A stretch of DNA of 64,000 nucleotides from Bradyrhizobium sp. (GCF_016219575.1 NZ_JACRMG010000001.1:62001-126000), one strand, 5' to 3'; shown: positions 44,922-52,980, counted from the stretch's first letter. Notes: generated from the sequence alone by a model not told the origin. Made by a program: numbers and translations.

Positions 44922-45641
44922 ATGAACACCAAGGATGTCGGTGCGGACGCATGGAACGACCCGCGCATAATGGCCGGTATGGATCGTCAATTGAGACTGC
45001 TCGACAGTTATGTGCGTCAGGGATTTCACTTAGGTGGCTGGAAGCTGGGACTCGGCGCACCGGCTGCTCGCGAAGCCCTCGGATTGCCGGCAGCAGCTAT
45101 GGGTTTTATCCTTCGAAGTGATTTTCGCCAGAGCGGCGCAACTGTCGCGTTGGACGGTTGGAAACAACCCATGTTGGAAGGCGAAGTTGCTGTACGGTTT
45201 GCCGATGCGGTTACAACGAAAATGAACGATGAGGAGATATTGAAACGAATTTCTGGGATTGGATTAGCAATCGAACTCGTCGACATCGACGTGACAGCGA
45301 GAAATGTCGAAAGCATCGTCGCCGCGAATATTTTTCAGAAACATGTGGTTTTAGGATCGGAAGCTTCAGAATGGCGTGAGGACGATATTGCTCGAAGTGC
45401 AGCGGACGTGAGTGTGGACGGCAAGACGATGCACTCAACCAATGAGCCAATGGCGCTGACCGGCGGCATCATGCAGAACGTCAGGCATGCCGTTCTCTAC
45501 CTCGACGCGTTTGGCCGCCAATTCAATCCTGATGACATTTTGATCACAGGGGCAATGATGCCCAATATCAATATTGCGCCTAATCAGTCCGCAAAGCTTT
45601 TAATGAAAGCCTTGGGCTCGGTCGAAATCAACTTTGCGTAA
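44922..45641 (+). CDS. 2-keto-4-pentenoate hydratase/fumarylacetoacetase-fold family protein
   Basis: A 239-aa enzyme of the MhpD/FAH fold. GWKLGLGAPAAREALGLPA (about residues 39-57), the metal-binding Glu pair in MLEGEVAVRF (about 87) and IELVDIDV (about 124), and TGGIMQ are visible. MhpD hydrates 2-hydroxypenta-2,4-dienoate in meta-cleavage pathways, and relatives decarboxylate or hydrolyse keto acids. It lies between the large and small subunit genes of a molybdenum hydroxylase, 39 bp after the first, which implies that it works in the same pathway, after ring opening. The substrate cannot be specified. Confidence 0.88.
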   Translation: MNTKDVGADAWNDPRIMAGMDRQLRLLDSYVRQGFHLGGWKLGLGAPAAREALGLPAAAMGFILRSDFRQSGATVALDGWKQPMLEGEVAVRFADAVTTKMNDEEILKRISGIGLAIELVDIDVTARNVESIVAANIFQKHVVLGSEASEWREDDIARSAADVSVDGKTMHSTNEPMALTGGIMQNVRHAVLYLDAFGRQFNPDDILITGAMMPNINIAPNQSAKLLMKALGSVEINFA

Positions 45642-45742
45642 ACAACGTTGGCTCTGAGATAAATCCTGGCCTGTTCCTCTGCCGCCAATCAATCGTGAAT
45701 GAGCTTTGATCCGCACTGACCATCTTAATATAATGGGACAAC

Positions 45743-46225
45743 ATGATCCAGATTTCGCTTATCGTGAATGGAAGCCCCGTCACATCGGAAGTCGACCCTC
45801 GTACGTTGCTTGTTCAATATTTGCGCGAGACGTTGGAACTGACTGGGACACACGTCGGTTGCGATACCTCTCAGTGCGGTTGTTGCGTTGTCCACATCGA
45901 TGGCAAGGCCACCAAGGCTTGCACAACGCTTGCCGTGATGGTGGACGGTCAGGAGGTGACAACGATTGAAGGTCTCGCTGGAAAGGGGGGGCTGCATCCG
46001 ATGCAGAGAGCCTTTCATGAAAACCACGGTCTTCAATGTGGCTTTTGTACCCCTGGCATGATCATGACCGCCGTCGACTTAGTGCGACGACGAGGTCACG
46101 ATTTAAGTGATAATTTGATCCGCGAGGAACTTGAAGGGAATTTGTGCAGATGCACCGGGTACAACAGTATCGTGTCATCTATTGCAGCGGGCGCCGCGGC
46201 GATGGCCGAATCCGAGCGCATTTAG
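45743..46225 (+). CDS. Molybdenum hydroxylase small (2Fe-2S) subunit, CoxS type
   Basis: A 160-aa electron-transfer subunit with two [2Fe-2S] clusters. Plant-type cluster ligands are in [22 protein letters not shown] (Cys40, 45, 48, 60), split here as [16 protein letters not shown]. The second cluster is in [11 protein letters not shown] and [13 protein letters not shown]. Length and order are standard for CoxS/HcrC. It passes electrons from the Mo site of the large subunit to the FAD subunit encoded 11 bp downstream. No good ribosome site precedes ATG 45743; ATAATGGGACAAC is the best. Confidence 0.94.
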   Translation: MIQISLIVNGSPVTSEVDPRTLLVQYLRETLELTGTHVGCDTSQCGCCVVHIDGKATKACTTLAVMVDGQEVTTIEGLAGKGGLHPMQRAFHENHGLQCGFCTPGMIMTAVDLVRRRGHDLSDNLIREELEGNLCRCTGYNSIVSSIAAGAAAMAESERI

Positions 46226-46235
46226 GGGATCGGGC

Positions 46236-47039
46236 ATGTATACATTTGCATATCAACGGCCCAACACCGTCCAGAGCGCTGTCGATTGTCTTCGCGAGAA
46301 TGACGAGGCCAAGCTGATTGCAGGTGGGCACACCCTGGTGCCCGTTATGAAGCAGCGACTGGTCAACCCGTCGGTCCTCATCGACCTTAGCCGTTTGGAG
46401 GAACTGCGGCGTATTGAAAAATCAGGGCAGGATCTTCTCGTGGGTGCAACGAGCACGCACGCAGAGGTGGCAGGCTCGGCAATCGTTGCTGAGACGAATC
46501 CTGCTCTGGCCGAGCTGGCGGGGTCGATCGGTGACCCAGCTGTGCGTCACCGTGGCACAATCGGTGGCTCGCTCGCCAACAACGATCCAACGGCAGATTA
46601 TCCTGCGGCTGTTTTGGCACTGAATGCAACCATTGTCACAAACAAGCGCAGCCTTGAGCCAGAGCAATATTTTCGAGGTCTCTTCACTACGGCCTTAGAC
46701 ATTGATGAGATTATAACGTGTGTAAAATTTCCACATTGGACAAGGACGGCATATCAAAAATTCCGAAACCCGGCTTCGCGATACGCTTTGGTTGGCGTGT
46801 TCGTTGCGCGACGGACTTCCGAGGTTCGCATCGCTGTGACCGGTGCAGGTTCTGATGGCGTATTCCGATTGACGGCCTTCGAAGACGCACTGCAGGAACG
46901 TTTTTCGCTCAAAGCACTTGAAAAACTGTCGGTCTCGCCTGCCGGGCTCAACAGCGACGTTCATGGAAGTGCTGAATACCGAGCTCATTTAGTCGGCGTC
47001 TTGACGCGGCGTGCGGTAGCGATAGCGCTGGAAAGTTAG
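46236..47039 (+). CDS. Molybdenum hydroxylase medium (FAD-binding) subunit, CoxM type
   Basis: A 267-aa flavoprotein subunit. It has the usual TFAYQRPNTVQSAVDCL opening, the FAD loops IAGGHTLVPVMKQRL (about residue 30) and TIGGSLANNDPTADYPAAVLAL, split here as TIGGSLANNDPTADYP (about 108), and YALVGVFVA later. ATG 46236 follows AGGGGATCGGGC. It receives electrons from the CoxS-type subunit and hands them to the acceptor. It closes the AT-rich gene block, and the DNA after its stop has no recognised gene for 450 bp. Confidence 0.93.
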   Translation: MYTFAYQRPNTVQSAVDCLRENDEAKLIAGGHTLVPVMKQRLVNPSVLIDLSRLEELRRIEKSGQDLLVGATSTHAEVAGSAIVAETNPALAELAGSIGDPAVRHRGTIGGSLANNDPTADYPAAVLALNATIVTNKRSLEPEQYFRGLFTTALDIDEIITCVKFPHWTRTAYQKFRNPASRYALVGVFVARRTSEVRIAVTGAGSDGVFRLTAFEDALQERFSLKALEKLSVSPAGLNSDVHGSAEYRAHLVGVLTRRAVAIALES

Positions 47040-47480
47040 AGAGCACAAGGATAATTGCGAGTGGCGATCTTCAGGATATCGCACGCAGTCGTGCCTTAAC
47101 AGATTGCACGATAGAACAAGTCAGATAATCTTGAGCTCCGAACTTCTGGCGCTAAACTCTAGCTCCGGGTGGTCCAAAGTTCGGTCTCGCTGCAATGTCA
47201 CCGAGGCTCTACTTATCGGCGGATGAAGGTCGGGGCTCAGGTCACTGGCTACATTTTCGGGAGCTGCGCACAATCCGATCCTTCGGATTTGGCTGGATAC
47301 TCTGATAAGGTGGAAGCAGGCGCGCCAAATGGGCGACGAGAGTCGCCGCGTCTGTGCGTGCGATAAGCAGGCTTTTTGATCACCCAAAGGTAAGCCACGA
47401 TGACTTGCAGGGAGCAAACGAGCTCCCTGTTGTCTCGCCAGCGGCCAGTTTGCTGAACTTGCGCACTGCGTTAGAGCCAG
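47040..47480. other. Intergenic region with no recognised gene
   Basis: About 440 bp after the molybdenum hydroxylase operon. Small frames are present on both strands, none with a family motif. The stretch leads into a transposase relic at about 47490, so it is probably debris from insertion and deletion. Confidence 0.5.
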
Positions 47481-47487
47481 CGGTGCC

Positions 47488-47635
47488 GAGTGCGTCTTGA
47501 ACAAAGCCAAATACTTTCGCCGCATCGCAACCCGCTACGAACAAACCGCCGGAGCCTCTTTCTCCACGGTCCAGCGCGCACGATATGGTCGCGTCAATGT
47601 CCACGGCTCCCAGCGTGTTAGCGGTCGAGCGCACG
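47488..47635 (+). mobile_element. IS5-family (IS427-like) transposase C-terminal relic
   Basis: The frame at 47491 reads VLNKAKYFRRIATRYEQTAG, the characteristic C-terminal end of IS5/IS427-type DDE transposases (N-K-x-K-x-F-R-R-I-A-T-R-Y). After SFSTVQRA the family-like end (IW-x-x-Q, about 47580) continues in a different frame, so the relic also carries a frameshift. No catalytic residues or inverted terminal repeats were recognised. It is a non-functional fragment marking the right edge of the AT-rich block. Confidence 0.65.
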
Positions 47636-47651
47636 TTCGTTGGCTATTCTC

Positions 47652-48269
47652 TCATGAGTCCAACAAGCGCTCAAGGTGCTCAAGGTCGGTGACCAGATGC
47701 GCGTAGCGTGGCATCGTGTACCGGAGCTCTAGTTCAAGGGCCGTCGGAGACGACGCAGCGACACAGTCGCTCACAACCGTGACATGAAGATCCCTCTGCA
47801 CGGCATCGCGCAGCGATGAGTCAAGGGTCAGGTCGCCAAGCGGCCCGGCCAGGATCAAATGCTCCAGGCCACGTGACTCGATCAGCGCGTCGATCTCAGG
47901 AAGCCCGAAGATGCTAAAGGTCGAGCGTTTCGGCAGCACGACATCGGACGGTGACGGTCCGACGGCCGACGCGATATCGGGCGCATCTGGTAGACTTGAA
48001 AGTGCGCGTTCGATCTCGCGATGCGCGGGCGTCGGAAAGGATGTGTGCGGGTGCGCGGCTATTGGGGCGTGGATGACCAAGAATCCTCGGGACCGCGCCA
48101 GCCGTGCGAGACTGGCCAAGGATACAGCCAGAGTCGGATCTGGCGAGATGAATGCGCGTTGCACATCAATGAACACCACGGCCGTCTTGTCGGCAGGGTA
48201 GTGGTGATAGGCGCGTAGGCCCCGCCGGACATACCAGCCGGTAGCGGCATTGAGCAGGTGGTTGAGCAT
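47652..48269 (-). CDS. Isochorismatase-fold protein lacking the catalytic cysteine
   Basis: A 205-aa protein of the isochorismatase/cysteine-hydrolase fold. The Asp of the triad is in VVFIDVQRAF (about residue 35) and the Lys in VLPKRSTFSIF (about 113). Where cysteine hydrolases have a Cys in G-x-x-x-N-x-C-x-E-x-T-x-R, this protein reads GPLGDLTLDSSLRDA, with Thr in that place. True isochorismatases also lack the Cys, so it may still be active on a vinyl ether or be a non-catalytic partner. It lies 3 bp downstream of a Cys-containing paralogue and is probably translated with it. Confidence 0.85.
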   Translation of the reverse strand: MLNHLLNAATGWYVRRGLRAYHHYPADKTAVVFIDVQRAFISPDPTLAVSLASLARLARSRGFLVIHAPIAAHPHTSFPTPAHREIERALSSLPDAPDIASAVGPSPSDVVLPKRSTFSIFGLPEIDALIESRGLEHLILAGPLGDLTLDSSLRDAVQRDLHVTVVSDCVAASSPTALELELRYTMPRYAHLVTDLEHLERLLDS

Positions 48270-48272
48270 CCG

Positions 48273-48884
48273 TCAGGCTCCCATTGATTCGAGCAGGGTC
48301 GATGTATCGGTGACCTGGTGTCCAATGCGCGGGTAGTTCTCGCGGATGGCGAGGTCGTGTTCGATGGGCGCAAACGCCGCAACGGCATCGGTGACCAACG
48401 TGACGTGGTAACCGAGGTCCACGGCGCTGCGTGCAGTGGCTTCGATGCACGAATTCGTCACAAGGCCGATGATGATGAGATGCGTGATGCCGCGGGCCTG
48501 TAACTGTGGGTGCAGATCGGTACCCGCGAAGCCACTCGAGCACGAATGTTCACTGGATATGATATCGCCGTCGGCGGGGGCGAGCTCGGAAAGGAACTTG
48601 CCGCCAAACCGGCCCTCTGCGAAAATGTGCGATCGCTCTTGCATGAATTGCGTTGGATGCAAGTACTTCCGTCCGGTGAGGCCATTCGGCCGCCAGCGAT
48701 GGTGAGGCGCGTAGGCCACGGTCATCCCACGGTCCCGGGCAGCCTTGAGGATAGATCGGGCCTTGGCAATCATTCCGTTCGAGAGCGCCACGTTCCTCAT
48801 CATCAACCAAACCTGACCGCGTCTGGACAGGAAGTCGTTGTAGGGATCCACCAGGACCAGTGCCGTATTTTTGATATCAGGCAT
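48273..48884 (-). CDS. Isochorismatase-family cysteine hydrolase
   Basis: A 203-aa hydrolase of the isochorismatase fold. The nucleophile region is intact: GLVTNSCIEATARSAVDLG (Cys near residue 150), and the Asp lies in LVLVDPYNDFL. At the usual Lys position the sequence reads SEHSCSSGF, as in the paralogue at 50693 (GEHWAQSGF), so the pair belongs to one subfamily. ATG 48884 has GGAG seven bases upstream. Substrates of this family include amides such as nicotinamide and N-carbamoyl amines, none of which can be chosen here. Upstream operators suggest control by the divergent TetR. Confidence 0.9.
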   Translation of the reverse strand: MPDIKNTALVLVDPYNDFLSRRGQVWLMMRNVALSNGMIAKARSILKAARDRGMTVAYAPHHRWRPNGLTGRKYLHPTQFMQERSHIFAEGRFGGKFLSELAPADGDIISSEHSCSSGFAGTDLHPQLQARGITHLIIIGLVTNSCIEATARSAVDLGYHVTLVTDAVAAFAPIEHDLAIRENYPRIGHQVTDTSTLLESMGA

Positions 48885-48924
48885 TCGATACTCCAACAGG
48901 GATGTGCAGAGGTTTCGCGTTAAC

Positions 48925-48990
48925 TATGATAATCATCATGATTGCCTTAAGCATGATGATTATCATGCATGAAGCATGATAGTTATCATG
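48925..48990. promoter_or_regulatory. Three TetR-type operators between the hydrolase pair and tetR
   Basis: Three related 16-bp palindromes occur in a row: TATGATAATCATCATG (48925-48940), CATGATGATTATCATG (48952-48967) and CATGATAGTTATCATG (48975-48990). The first two also form a perfect 15-bp inverted repeat with each other. They occupy most of the 140-bp divergent gap between the hydrolase operon and tetR. The same core, ATGATAATCAT, appears at 50622-50632 in the next divergent gap. Confidence 0.75.
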
Positions 48991-49024
48991 TAAGATGTCA
49001 GTGTTCAATGCGAAAAGGGATCCC

Positions 49025-49618
49025 ATGCGCTACCCCGTGGCCGAAACAGCGGAAAAACATACGAAAATCCTCAGCGCAGCATCTGCGCTGTTCCGCGAGT
49101 ACGGGTTCGCTGGCGTCAGCGTTGGGAAAATCATGCAGGCCACCGGGCTCACACATGGGCCGTTCTATAACCACTTCGAGTCGAAGGAAGCCTTGATTTA
49201 CGAGAGTCTCCATGACGCTTCGGAAAAGGCGCTCGCGGCCATGGATGCGGCGGCTGATACGCCGGAAGGACTATTGGCGTACCTGCATGGCTACCTGAGT
49301 GAGGAACATCGCGATGCGCCCGGCCAGGGATGTCTGTTGGCTGCATTGGCCTCTGAGATTGCGCGAGAACAGGATGTCCGCTCTGTCTTGACGCGTCATG
49401 TGGTCGCGATGACTGACAAGCTGCAGCGGCTATTCCCTTGGCGCGTCAAGAAGAATGCGCGGGGCAAATCCATTCGAATGCTTTCTACAATGGTCGGAGC
49501 ACTTACGCTCGCGCGTGCCGTCAACGATCCTCAGCTTTCGCAGGATATTTTGCGCGAAGCGCGCGACATGATCGAGGCAAATCCTTTGATCGCCAGAAGG
49601 GTGGCTCGGGAAATCTGA
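49025..49618 (+). CDS. TetR family transcriptional regulator
   Basis: A TetR regulator of 197 aa. HTH: HTKILSAASALFREYGFAGV then GKIMQATGLTHGPFYNHFESKEAL. The C-terminal core (GQGCLLAALASEIAREQDV, STMVGALTLARAVNDP) resembles that of the TetR at 4950. ATG 49025 has AAGGGA upstream; the in-frame ATG at 48995 falls directly behind operator 3 without a ribosome site. Being divergent from the isochorismatase pair with three operators in the gap, it is the likely repressor of both transcripts, and perhaps of the genes at 50.6 kb. Confidence 0.92.
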   Translation: MRYPVAETAEKHTKILSAASALFREYGFAGVSVGKIMQATGLTHGPFYNHFESKEALIYESLHDASEKALAAMDAAADTPEGLLAYLHGYLSEEHRDAPGQGCLLAALASEIAREQDVRSVLTRHVVAMTDKLQRLFPWRVKKNARGKSIRMLSTMVGALTLARAVNDPQLSQDILREARDMIEANPLIARRVAREI

Positions 49619-49682
49619 ACAGCGAGGATGAGTGGATTGTCGGCCTGACGGCGGCCAAGGTGGCCGCGGATAGGGAGGCACG

Positions 49683-49968
49683 ATGAGTAAGCGATCGCGC
49701 CGGCATTCAAGGCGGAAGTGGCGTTGGCTGCGTGAAGGGCGAGACGAACTTTGGCCGAACTGGCGCAGCAGTATGACGTTCACCCGAACCCAATCACGCA
49801 GTGGTGGGCGAAGCTGCTGGAGAGCGCGGCCGACGTATTCGGCGCGGAGCCGGCGGTGGACGTGAGGGTACTGCACGCCAAGATCGCAACTTGACGCTGG
49901 CGACCGATTTTGGAGGCGCGCCCGGCAAGGCCGGACTGTTGCCGAGCGCAAGCCGTTGGTCGCAGTGA
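49683..49968 (+). mobile_element. IS3-family transposase orfA relic
   Basis: Read across all three frames this region matches an IS3-type OrfA: MSKRSRR, then FKAEVALAA, then TLAELAQQYDVHPNPITQWW, then LLESAADVFG, AVDVRVLHAKI and LTLATDFGGAPGKAGLLPSA. The pieces are separated by frame changes and an in-frame stop, so no functional protein is made. OrfB and terminal repeats are absent. It stands between two modules that share operators, which suggests that an insertion separated them. Confidence 0.75.
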
Positions 49969-50085
49969 AGAGACCGCTTTGATATCCAATATCCATAGGT
50001 GCTGCGGCACCTCGCACGCGGCAGGAACTCAACATCCCATCACTATTCACTGGTCCCGGCCGCTTGGCGATCTCACTCGATACAA

Positions 50086-50589
50086 TTATTTGTTTCGCGC
50101 TTTAAACGCCCGCATTCGCTTCCGTCGCTCGTCAGTGTATTCGGGCGTGGGGTGCGCGGTCGCATCTGAAAGATTGACCGCGTTCCGGCATCCGATACAA
50201 ACGCCATCCAGGCCCACCTCGCCGCCGCAGTCGTTGTGAAAAAGGCGGATCGCTTTGGGCTCGTCCGCACGCTTGCACCAACGTTCGCCAAAAGACCGCA
50301 ACGCTAGGATCACAGGGTAGTAGTCTCTGCCCTTGTCGGTGAGCAGATATTCGTGACGCAGCGGGCGCTTCTCGTAGACCCTGCGGGTTATCAGGCCATC
50401 ACCCTCCATCCGCCTCAATCTACCCGCCATCATTTGTGCTGTTGCGCCGGTCTGGGCCTGAATGTCATCGAAGCGTGTGCAGCCTGCGAACAATTCTCTC
50501 AGGATGAGGATCGTCCATCGATCACCAGCGAGCTCAGTGCACCGCGCGATCGGACACAAGGTCTGTTCCGCCGGGACAGAATCCGACAT
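50086..50589 (-). CDS. HxlR family transcriptional regulator
   Basis: An HxlR-type regulator of 167 aa: CPIARCTELAGDRWTILILRELFAGCTRFDDIQ, split here as CPIARCTELAGDRWTILILR, then GATAQMMAGRLRRMEGDGLI and RHEYLLTDKGRDYYPVILAL. The C-terminal extension contains a possible zinc-ribbon-like pair (CGGEVGLDGVCIGC). It is divergent from an isochorismatase-family gene at 50693, and the gap carries a strong promoter overlapped by an operator. Either this HxlR or the TetR encoded at 49025 could bind it. Confidence 0.91.
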   Translation of the reverse strand: MSDSVPAEQTLCPIARCTELAGDRWTILILRELFAGCTRFDDIQAQTGATAQMMAGRLRRMEGDGLITRRVYEKRPLRHEYLLTDKGRDYYPVILALRSFGERWCKRADEPKAIRLFHNDCGGEVGLDGVCIGCRNAVNLSDATAHPTPEYTDERRKRMRAFKARNK

Positions 50590-50614
50590 TGTCGACTCTC
50601 CTTTTCATATTCTC

Positions 50615-50643
50615 TTGACACTATGATAATCATAGTCGATATT
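50615..50643 (+). promoter_or_regulatory. Promoter with operator filling the spacer
   Basis: TTGACA (50615-50620) and GATATT (50638-50643) are separated by exactly 17 bp. The spacer begins with the perfect palindrome CTATGATAATCATAG (50621-50635). The core ATGATAATCAT is the same as in the operators at 48925-48990. This promoter would drive the hydrolase at 50693. Confidence 0.7.
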
Positions 50644-50692
50644 TCGTCGGGGCGCTAACCGACCAAGTGCCACGTCCTCCAGGAGACGCCTG

Positions 50693-51337
50693 ATGCCTAA
50701 TATTCACTATGATTCAAGCCGGACTGCGCTGCTGCTGGTGGATCCCTACAACGACTTTTTGGCGGAAGGGGGCAAGCTGTGGGCCTTGGTCCAGCCCGTG
50801 GCGGAGGCCGTGGGCCTTCTTGACAATCTCCGCTCCACCGTGGCGTCAGCTAGGAACAAAGGAGTTACTGTGTTCTTCGTCCCCCATCGCCGCTGGCGAG
50901 AGGGAGATTATGAAGGCTGGGATCATCCCAACCCGTCGCAGATCGGCACAAACCAGCATCAGGTTTTCGCCAAAGGCAGCTGGGGCGGCGAGTGGCACCC
51001 CGATTTCGTGCCGCAGAAAGGCGACGTCGTAGCTGGCGAACACTGGGCGCAGAGCGGCTTTGCCAACACTGATCTCGACGCTCAGCTAAAGCAACGTGGC
51101 ATCACCCATGTCATCGTCGTTGGATTACTCGCCAACACATGCATCGAGTCCACGGCACGCTTCGCTATGGAAATGGGCTATCATGTTACTCTGGTTCGCG
51201 ATGCGACGGCCGCATTCAGCCACGAGCATATGCATGCCGCCCACGACCTAAACGGCCCGACCTTCGCGCATGCCATTACTACTACTTCGGAACTTGTCGC
51301 TACACTGGCGCACCCTGGTGCAGCCGTAGCAATCTAG
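50693..51337 (+). CDS. Isochorismatase-family cysteine hydrolase
   Basis: A 214-aa cysteine hydrolase, paralogue of the protein at 48273. Asp in LLLVDPYNDFLAEGG (about residue 18), nucleophile in GLLANTCIESTARFAMEMG (Cys near 147), and EHWAQSGFANTDLDAQLKQRG in the place of the triad Lys, split here as GEHWAQSGFANTDLD. The start follows CCAGGAGACGCCTG. Its promoter contains the ATGATAATCAT operator shared with the other hydrolase cluster, so the two are probably one regulon. The substrate is unknown. Confidence 0.92.
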   Translation: MPNIHYDSSRTALLLVDPYNDFLAEGGKLWALVQPVAEAVGLLDNLRSTVASARNKGVTVFFVPHRRWREGDYEGWDHPNPSQIGTNQHQVFAKGSWGGEWHPDFVPQKGDVVAGEHWAQSGFANTDLDAQLKQRGITHVIVVGLLANTCIESTARFAMEMGYHVTLVRDATAAFSHEHMHAAHDLNGPTFAHAITTTSELVATLAHPGAAVAI

Positions 51338-51706
51338 ACCGCGAAGCCATCCACCGCGATGACGAGCACATCGGGTCCATCGTCAGGACACTTGCAGAGC
51401 CGGCTGTCATGGCCTCGGCACTGGGATGCGACGCGGCGCGATGGCTTGCCACACGCGACGACAGCGTGTCGTTAGGTGAGATCCCAAACGCCAATTCGCT
51501 CGATCTTCGGTGCCAGCGATGCAATGGCAGTCTACGCTTACCTGCAGGCCAAGGCGTTCACAGGTCCAAATGAATCCTTCATCCTGGACGTCGGTCACTT
51601 CCCCATCAGGAACGGCCTGGCGAGATCAATGAACTACGACGGGCCAGCGTTGCAGCGCACCCCCGCCGCCGCGAACGACATGACCGCAAGCGGGCCGGAC
51701 GAATGA
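51338..51706 (+). pseudogene. Degenerate coding region upstream of tetR
   Basis: This stretch reads as protein-like sequence in two frames: about 51340-51480 (TLAEPAVMASALGCDAARWL) and 51476-51706 (SIFGASDAMAVYAYLQAKAF then NESFILDVGHFPIRNGL). The second piece ends with an ATGA overlap into the tetR start, as functional gene pairs often do. I do not recognise the family. A single gene broken by a frameshift near 51480 would explain the pattern. The product is unknown. Confidence 0.4.
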
Positions 51707-52374
51707 GTGCGGTGGCGGTGAAATTCGGTGCGGGCGAAGGGCCAAAGCGGCGGCGCGGGCGGCCTCGTCAATTCAATCGCTCCGACGTGCTTGACCGCAT
51801 GACCAATGTGTTGCTTGCGAGCGGCCTTGAAGGCGCCACCATGGCGCAACTGAGCGCTGTGTCCGGCGTGAACAGGCCGAGCCTGCGCCTGGCCTTTGGA
51901 GAACGCGACAGCCTCATTTGTGCAGTCATCGAGCGCTATCGATCCCGGATTGGTTCTGCGCTGTGCCATCTTTCCAGGGAGCCGCTGCAGGAAGCCCTCC
52001 AGAGCATGCTTCGGCACTTCATTTCGATCTATTCGCGTGAACCCCCCGCGCCGAGCGGCTGCCTTCTCCTGGCCGTCATGCCTCCGGTACCCGGTTCGCA
52101 TCCGGCCGTGAGCGCCGCAATTGAAGATGCGCGGCTGGAAATTCGCGAAGCCCTTGCGCAACGCATGCTGACGGCACAGCGCGGCCTATCGGCAAACGCC
52201 GCGTTAGTGCTGACGCAACTTTGCGTCAGCCTGATTTCCTGGCTCGCAGTCGAAGCACGCGCGGGCGCTTCGCGTGCCTCGTTGGAAAACGCAGCCGATG
52301 CGTTTGCTGCCTTCATTGCCGGGTGCTCTGGATCGTCGACAAATCTAATTGAGAGGCAGCGCGGTTCTGTATAG
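51703..52374 (+). CDS. TetR family transcriptional regulator
   Basis: A 223-aa TetR regulator with a basic N-terminal arm (PKRRRGRPRQFNRSDVLDRM) and HTH MAQLSAVSGVNRPSLRLAFG plus ERDSLICAVIERY. The C-terminal domain contains SGCLLLAVMPPVPGSHPAVSAA and LCVSLISWLAVEARAGASR. The ATG overlaps the stop of the preceding degenerate frame by 4 bp. It is the last gene before the non-coding stretch leading to the integrase module. Its target is unclear; no palindrome was recognised near it. Confidence 0.88.
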   Translation: MSAVAVKFGAGEGPKRRRGRPRQFNRSDVLDRMTNVLLASGLEGATMAQLSAVSGVNRPSLRLAFGERDSLICAVIERYRSRIGSALCHLSREPLQEALQSMLRHFISIYSREPPAPSGCLLLAVMPPVPGSHPAVSAAIEDARLEIREALAQRMLTAQRGLSANAALVLTQLCVSLISWLAVEARAGASRASLENAADAFAAFIAGCSGSSTNLIERQRGSV

Positions 52375-52980
52375 CTGCAGAGTTGTAGTGCGTAAGCGCA
52401 TGGGACAGTCGGGCGCGATAATGGCAGAGCACTCGCGTACGTGACACCAACTGGGACGTATTCACGCGTCGTTCCGGTCCCCATCGATAGTCCCGCCAAA
52501 GGGACATCGGAATACTATAAGCTTCAAGGCGATGCCGCGCGGATGAACGCACGAACATACTTGATCGTCTCGAAGCGCTTGAAAGGGAGTGTGAGATCGC
52601 TGGCGCAAGCATGCCCGGTGCTAACGATGTTAATAAGCACTGAAAGTGGGCCCCCGATTCAGGCGGACGATCGGAGCAAATATCGCAGATTTGCGTCGTG
52701 TGGGGAGAAGCGGTAGCGGTCTACTGACTCGAACCCCCGACACCCGCCTTTCCGGTTGCGTTTCTCATATCAAACTTCACGTGCCTCGTCCCTCTTTGCT
52801 CAATGGAGATGGTTTAGTTCACCCGACGTGGGTCATGCGTTTCGGCTGGCATCCTGTTCAGTGTCTGCCCGATTTTGCGATATGGCCGCCGTTCCTGCGT
52901 AGGAGAAGGTTGCTGCCTTTACGCGACAGCCAGGGCTGCCATCATGATTGTTAGGTTTTATCGCGACGCTGCGACCGTCC
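52375..52980. other. Intergenic region before the integrase module
   Basis: About 600 bp with no recognised gene. At 52728-52742 the minus strand reads TCGGGGGTTCGAGTC, like the T arm of a tRNA, but the 3' half of the stem is missing. The region should hold the promoter of the excisionase and integrase genes. No att-like copy of the tRNA-Ile 3' end was found here. Confidence 0.5.

Noticed and set aside
52728..52742. tRNA T-arm-like sequence (minus strand TCGGGGGTTCGAGTC)
   Set aside because: The 3' half of the T stem does not pair and no acceptor, D or anticodon arm is present. It could be a fragment of an old tRNA attachment site, but this cannot be shown.
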